A DNA stretch of 64,000 nt, from assembly GCF_015182315.1 (NCBI RefSeq), contig NZ_PRDL01000001.1:496001-560000 (forward strand), written 5' to 3'. The notes under the pieces are model-generated. The model made no database searches, had not been told where the DNA came from, and saw only the letters and a program-made list of their open reading frames with translations. The position numbers and the translations under genes were made by a program. Source of the stretch: Cellvibrio polysaccharolyticus. GTDB taxonomy: Bacteria; Pseudomonadota; Gammaproteobacteria; Pseudomonadales; Cellvibrionaceae. Positions 59,951 through 64,000 of the stretch are shown here, one piece after another; positions within the stretch are counted from its first letter, which is position 1; each line of letters begins with the position of its first letter.

Positions 59951-60274
59951 ATGAAAAACCTTGCGTGCTTGTTATTGGCATTGTGCTTCTCGGCGGTGGC
60001 GTCTGCAGCGGATTATTCGATTGTGGTATCCAACAAATCCGGTTACGACTTTTACCATCTGTATGTGAGTAGCGTGAGCAGTGAAGAGTGGGAAGAGGAC
60101 ATTCTGGGCGTGGATGTGTTGCCCAGTGGTGAGAAGGTGACCGTAACCATCAGCGGTTTCGACAGCCCGCACTTTGATATCCGCGCGGTTGACGAAGAGG
60201 GTGACACTTTCACTTTGTATGATATTGACGTAGAAAAATATGACGTTGTGTTTACCCTGGAAGCTCAGGATTGA
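59951..60274 (+). CDS. Small acidic exported protein of unknown function
   Basis: 107 aa from ATG at 59951 with AAGGATT upstream. Signal peptide MKNLACLLLALCFSAVASA with likely cleavage before ADYS. The 88-residue mature part is acidic (EEWEEDILGVDVLPSGEK, DEEGDTFTLYDIDVEKYDVVF) and appears all-beta. The NKSGYDFYHLYVS..EEDILG block resembles small periplasmic proteins of unknown role seen in many bacteria. No Cys in the mature part. Confidence 0.7.
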   Translation: MKNLACLLLALCFSAVASAADYSIVVSNKSGYDFYHLYVSSVSSEEWEEDILGVDVLPSGEKVTVTISGFDSPHFDIRAVDEEGDTFTLYDIDVEKYDVVFTLEAQD

Positions 60275-60292
60275 TCGACTATCTACTCAAAA

Positions 60293-60313
60293 GAGCCGCT
60301 CCCGGAGCGGCTC
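60293..60313 (+). terminator. Hairpin after the small exported protein gene
   Basis: GAGCCGCT and AGCGGCTC pair around CCCGG, 18 bp after the stop. There is no T-run. Confidence 0.5.
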
Positions 60314-60384
60314 GGATTGTTGATAACACCCTTTATTTTTCAGGGTTATGCAGTCGGTGCCATTCAGTCCGTTTGTCACCTTCT

Positions 60385-61584
60385 CTAAAGTTTTACCCGC
60401 AACCCCGCTCGCGTTAAGAGCGCGCCAATAGCCAGCATGGCGCAGGCGAAACCCAGGCTCCACAGAATACCGGCGGTACCGGCATTGAACAGCGCCGGGC
60501 GCAGGTAGAAACCGGTCAGAGCCGAGAGCGCCAGCAAAATAAACGGCAAGATGTAAACCAGCAGCGGATTGACGGCTGCCGGCTCAAACAGCTGGCACCA
60601 GCGCTGTTGTTGGCGAATCTCGGTGATCCAGTAGATCAGCGCAAAAATCACACTGCAATAAAAGATGCTGAACAGCGCCCAACTGGGCGTTGCCCATATC
60701 TTGGAAATGGGTGAGAACTGCCAGCTGACCAGCGCCGCAGCCAGCGCAAGCAAGGCGTAACCGCCGATTTTGCCGAAACCTTTTCCGGGCAATGATGGGT
60801 GATAAACCAGCTGCGCCAGCAAGGTGCCCGCCAGCACGATAGCGGCGTGGGTAAAGCCGTTTTTATTGTCGTCGAGCCAGCTCCATGTGGGGGTGGCAAA
60901 CCACTCAACCGCATCAATCATCGCAAACAGCAGCATCAGCCCGGCAATGGCGGCCATAATCAGCAGGGCTTGCTGCAAGGCGTTATCAGCCTTAAGTGCC
61001 AGCAAATACAGTGATGCGGCGATCAGGTACGCCCAGCCAATAAGACCGAGAATGCCCCACCATTGCGGGGTCATGCCGCCACCCTGCGGGTTGTGGTAAA
61101 TCGCCTGGAGCATTACCAGTCCGATGATTCCCGCGATGGGGAAGCCGCGCTTTATTGCCACCGGTACATGACGTGGGTAATGACTCCAGATCAACAGCAC
61201 GCAGCCAAACATCAGTAACGTCCAGAGCGCGATAGGAATGGGCATGGCGCTGGTGTCATAACCGCTTTCGGCGTTCACCATAAACACACCGATCACAATC
61301 AACCCGAAGCTGCGCAGCAGGATGTGTTTGAAAATATCAAAAGGAGGTTCGTTGCGAGTCAGACGTGCCTGGGTGGCAAAAGGAATCGACATGCCGACAA
61401 TAAATAAAAAGGCAGGGAATATCAGATCCACAAAGGTCATGCCATCCACATCGGCCGGCAAGTGTTTCATCCATTGCGGAACATCGCTGATACCGGCCAG
61501 TTCATTGGCAAATACCATGGCGAAGATAGTGATGCCACGAAAGACATCAATCGAAAGAATGCGTTGTGTAGAAAAATAATTCAT
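60385..61584 (-). CDS. DUF5009 / NagX-like membrane protein (heparan-glucosaminide N-acetyltransferase family)
   Basis: 399 aa from ATG at 61584 (NYFSTQRILSIDVFRG); an upstream in-frame ATG is less likely, and the ribosome-binding site is weak. About ten hydrophobic segments. Family features are RILSIDVFRGITIFAMVFANELAG, DLIFPAFLFIVGMSIPFA and AVNPLLVYILPFILL. Related proteins (NagX) lie in amino-sugar operons and belong to the acetyltransferase superfamily of human HGSNAT, but the bacterial substrate is largely unknown. There is no sugar-operon partner next to it here. Confidence 0.78.
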   Translation of the reverse strand: MNYFSTQRILSIDVFRGITIFAMVFANELAGISDVPQWMKHLPADVDGMTFVDLIFPAFLFIVGMSIPFATQARLTRNEPPFDIFKHILLRSFGLIVIGVFMVNAESGYDTSAMPIPIALWTLLMFGCVLLIWSHYPRHVPVAIKRGFPIAGIIGLVMLQAIYHNPQGGGMTPQWWGILGLIGWAYLIAASLYLLALKADNALQQALLIMAAIAGLMLLFAMIDAVEWFATPTWSWLDDNKNGFTHAAIVLAGTLLAQLVYHPSLPGKGFGKIGGYALLALAAALVSWQFSPISKIWATPSWALFSIFYCSVIFALIYWITEIRQQQRWCQLFEPAAVNPLLVYILPFILLALSALTGFYLRPALFNAGTAGILWSLGFACAMLAIGALLTRAGLRVKL

Positions 61585-61886
61585 TGTGGATAACCCGTCA
61601 GCGTGAAGTCGAGTCATCTGATTATCATGGTGTTTCAGTGCGACTTATTAGTGGCTGTCGCTTTGATTTCACCGGATTCTACAATGAAGCGGCGAAATGA
61701 TTCAATCGCCAGGCCGCGACTAAAAAGAACAGCACTGATGAAAGACAATTTTTTTAAAAACCGGCATGGAAGGAAAACACGTTAAAAAGCGGCAGCGTAA
61801 ACAAAAGCTTTTGGCAAATGAGGTGTTCAGAGGATGCTTGACGCGAGTGCCATAAAACGAAGGCGAGCGGTCAGTGTAAAACAACG
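61585..61886. other. Intergenic gap between the DUF5009 gene and argH
   Basis: About 300 bp, both neighbours on the minus strand. It should hold the promoter of the DUF5009 gene. No other motif or small gene seen. Confidence 0.4.
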
Positions 61887-61915
61887 CCCCGAACGCCCAT
61901 GGCGAGCGTTCGGGG
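61887..61915 (-). terminator. Hairpin terminator after argH
   Basis: CCCCGAACGC and GCGTTCGGGG make a 10-bp perfect stem 8 bp after the argH stop. On the minus strand it is followed by GTTGTTTTA, a broken T-run. Confidence 0.65.
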
Positions 61916-61923
61916 TAAAACTA

Positions 61924-63324
61924 TCAGCCGCGAGCCGCCACGCGTCCGCGAGCGCGACCAACCGCTGCAGTTACCTGCGCCGGTGCGGTGCCGCCGATGT
62001 GATTACGGGCGGCCACTGAACCTTCCAGCGTCAGCACTTTGAACACATCGTCGGTGATCACGGTGGAGAACTGTTGCAGTTCTTCGAGGGTCATCTCCGA
62101 CAGATCCTTGCCGGTTTCTACGCCGTAACCTACCGACTTGCCAACAATTTCGTGGGCATCGCGGAAAGGAACGCCTTTGCGCACCAGGTAGTCGGCCAGG
62201 TCGGTAGCGGTAGAGAAACCGCGTTTGGCCGCTTCGTACATGTTCTCTTTACGCGCTTCAATGGCCGGAATCATATCGGCAAAGGCGCGCAGGCAATCCT
62301 TGACGGTATCAATCGCATCAAAAACCGGCTCTTTATCTTCCTGGTTGTCTTTGTTGTAGGCCAGCGGCTGCGATTTCATCAGCGTTAACAGGGCGGTCAG
62401 GTGGCCATAAACGCGACCGGTTTTACCGCGCACCAGCTCCGGCACGTCCGGGTTTTTCTTTTGCGGCATGATGGAAGAGCCGGTGCAGAAACGGTCGGGC
62501 AGGTGAATGAAACTGAACTGGGAAGATGTCCACAGCACCAGTTCTTCACTGGCCCGGGAAAGGTGCATCATCAACAGGCTGGCGAAGGCACAGAACTCAA
62601 TGGCGAAATCGCGATCGCTCACCGAGTCCAGCGAGTTTTCAGTGGGCGCATCAAAACCGAGCAGTTGCGCGGTATAGGCGCGGTCGATCGGATAGGTGGT
62701 GCCAGCTAGCGCAGCAGCGCCCAGCGGTGACTGGTTAACACGCTTGCGGCAATCTTGCAGACGGCCGTAATCGCGCTCCAGCATTTCAAACCAGGCCAGC
62801 AAATGGTGGCCAAAGGTAACCGGCTGTGCGGTTTGCAGGTGGGTAAAACCCGGCATAATGGTGGCGGCTTCGCGCTCGGCCAAATCCAGCAAGCCGGTTT
62901 GCAAACGGGTCAGCTCTTTGCCGATGCTGTCGATTTCGTCGCGCAGATACAGACGAATATCGGTAGCAACTTGATCGTTACGCGAACGTCCGGTATGAAG
63001 CTTCTTGCCGGTGATGCCAATGCGTTGGGTGAGCAGCGCTTCGATGTTCATGTGCACATCTTCAAGGCTGATCGACCAGTTAAATTTGCCAGCCACGATT
63101 TCGGCACGAATGGCTTCCAGGCCTTCAATAATCTGGTCGCGCTCGGCATCGGTCAACACACCCACTTTGGCCAGCATGGTGGCGTGGGCAATAGAGCCGT
63201 TGATGTCGTGGTGATAAAGGCGATAATCGAAACCGATAGACGCGGTAAAACGTTCTACGAAGGCATCGGTCGCTTCAGTAAAGCGGCCACCCCAGGGTTT
63301 GATGGGCTGATCATTCTGGCTCAT
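61924..63324 (-). CDS. argH: ArgH, argininosuccinate lyase
   Basis: 466 aa from ATG at 63324 (SQNDQPIKPWGGRFTEATDAFVERF, a family-like start); the frame stays open further upstream but without homology. The lyase superfamily signature GSSIMPQKKNPDVPELVRGK contains the catalytic Ser region. Other blocks are EDVHMNIEALL, GRSRNDQVATDIRLYLRD and HLQTAQPVTFGHHLLAW. It cleaves argininosuccinate to arginine and fumarate. Divergent from the algZ-like gene, as in Pseudomonas. Confidence 0.96.
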   Translation of the reverse strand: MSQNDQPIKPWGGRFTEATDAFVERFTASIGFDYRLYHHDINGSIAHATMLAKVGVLTDAERDQIIEGLEAIRAEIVAGKFNWSISLEDVHMNIEALLTQRIGITGKKLHTGRSRNDQVATDIRLYLRDEIDSIGKELTRLQTGLLDLAEREAATIMPGFTHLQTAQPVTFGHHLLAWFEMLERDYGRLQDCRKRVNQSPLGAAALAGTTYPIDRAYTAQLLGFDAPTENSLDSVSDRDFAIEFCAFASLLMMHLSRASEELVLWTSSQFSFIHLPDRFCTGSSIMPQKKNPDVPELVRGKTGRVYGHLTALLTLMKSQPLAYNKDNQEDKEPVFDAIDTVKDCLRAFADMIPAIEARKENMYEAAKRGFSTATDLADYLVRKGVPFRDAHEIVGKSVGYGVETGKDLSEMTLEELQQFSTVITDDVFKVLTLEGSVAARNHIGGTAPAQVTAAVGRARGRVAARG

Positions 63325-63427
63325 GCAGGCAATATCCGGTTTGAATTCAACAATAGGCCGTGGTCGGCGGAAAAAAATAAACGCGGCATTATAGCCCAGG
63401 TTAGCAGCACACAGGAGTAGCTTTGTT

Positions 63428-64000
63428 TTGACCCCCAAACCCGCATCGCCCGGCGATCATCGTATCCGGCGGCACTTTCTGCCTGACCTCTGCCAGAGCC
63501 AGCCGGTATTTTTACTGGTGCTGGTGGCCGAGCTGGTAGCGCTGCTGCTGTCGATCACCGCCACCGGGCTGCAACACTTCAGTTGGGACGTGCTGGCCAT
63601 CACCTCGTTTTACGTGCAGTGGATCGTGCTGGTGTGCGCCATGTTGCTGTGCCGGTTGCGCAACTGGCTGGCCGGGTTCAGCCTCACGGCATCGGCCTGT
63701 TTTTGCTACGGGCTGGTATTGCTGGCAACGGTGCTGCTGTCGTTGCTGGGGCAGTGGTTTATGCACTGGCTGGCACGCATGGCGACTGGCGGTGCCGTCG
63801 GTGCGCTGTTTCCGGTTATCGACTATTGGCAGCTGGGGGAAAATTTGCTGATCGCGGCCATTCTCAGCGGCATTGTCTTGCGCTATTTCTACCTGCAACA
63901 GCAACTTAATGACCAGCAGCAGGGCGCCCTGGAAGCGCGTATTCAGGCACTGCAATCGCGCATTCGGCCGCACTTTTTATTCAACAGCATGAACAGCATT
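63428..64000 (+). CDS. algZ: AlgZ/FimS-type sensor histidine kinase, 3' partial
   Basis: 191 residues are visible from a TTG at 63428, 10 bases after AGGAG at 63413-63417; the frame runs to the window edge. The start TPKPASPGDHRIRRHFLPDLCQSQPVFLLV and four hydrophobic segments match the AlgZ/FimS layout. The end reads QALQSRIRPHFLFNSMNSI, which is the start of the LytS-type kinase domain with its phosphorylatable His. In Pseudomonas the partner AlgR is the next gene and the pair controls exopolysaccharide and type IV pili. The rest lies outside the window. Confidence 0.82.
   Translation, partial: MTPKPASPGDHRIRRHFLPDLCQSQPVFLLVLVAELVALLLSITATGLQHFSWDVLAITSFYVQWIVLVCAMLLCRLRNWLAGFSLTASACFCYGLVLLATVLLSLLGQWFMHWLARMATGGAVGALFPVIDYWQLGENLLIAAILSGIVLRYFYLQQQLNDQQQGALEARIQALQSRIRPHFLFNSMNSI

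Overview
This is a chromosomal window from a gammaproteobacterium close to Cellvibrio and other Cellvibrionaceae. The backbone gene order is Pseudomonas-like: rep, cytochrome c5, comM, ubiK, glnK-amtB, sutA, then lptM-lysA-dapF-DUF484-xerC, cyaA, and argH divergent from algZ. It also carries secreted glycoside hydrolases with CBM6 domains and a polyserine linker, as polysaccharide-degrading Cellvibrionaceae do, and an exosortase/PEP-CTERM system with its PrsK/PrsR two-component pair. No rRNA, tRNA, CRISPR array, prophage or intact insertion sequence was seen.

Region 1 (1-27 kb) is one large exopolysaccharide and protein-sorting locus. Its left edge is the end of a TPR protein (PrsT-like). Plus-strand genes follow for a GNAT/FemAB-like transferase, a Wzx flippase, a GT2, an asparagine-synthase-like amidotransferase, a Wzy-type polymerase/ligase and an acyltransferase. 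Two minus-strand genes interrupt them: a ParB/sulfiredoxin-fold protein and a secreted jelly-roll protein. From 21.1 down to 10.7 kb runs a tightly overlapping minus-strand operon: exosortase fused to EpsI, GT2, GT4, PaaK-like ligase, GT2, polysaccharide deacetylase, GT4, a second PaaK-like ligase and a further glycosyltransferase. Upstream lie a PEP-CTERM protein, an FN3 lipoprotein and prsK-prsR. A well-matched sigma-54 promoter precedes the PEP-CTERM gene and PrsR is a sigma-54 activator, so the regulatory circuit can be read from the sequence. The 1.3-13 kb part is visibly more AT-rich than the rest and looks like an exchangeable glycan cassette.

Region 2 (27-46 kb) is conserved housekeeping: cytochrome c5, Rep helicase, a REC-GGDEF-EAL protein with an intact GGDEF but a damaged EAL domain, ComM and UbiK. 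Next comes a glnK-amtB-glnK nitrogen module with a sigma-54 promoter and an intrinsic terminator inside the glnK leader. SutA, a polyamine ABC transporter (potABCD), XerC, DUF484, DapF, LysA and the tiny lipoprotein LptM follow. Two long hairpins sharing an inverted-copy core lie between potD and xerC.

Region 3 (46-55 kb) looks like a beta-1,3-glucan utilisation locus: a membrane-anchored AraC regulator, a GH16-CBM6 enzyme, a TonB-dependent receptor and a GH5 lipoprotein with CBM6. Region 4 (55-64 kb) holds a cation/proton antiporter, class I adenylate cyclase, a small exported protein, a DUF5009 membrane protein, ArgH and the start of the AlgZ/FimS-type sensor kinase.
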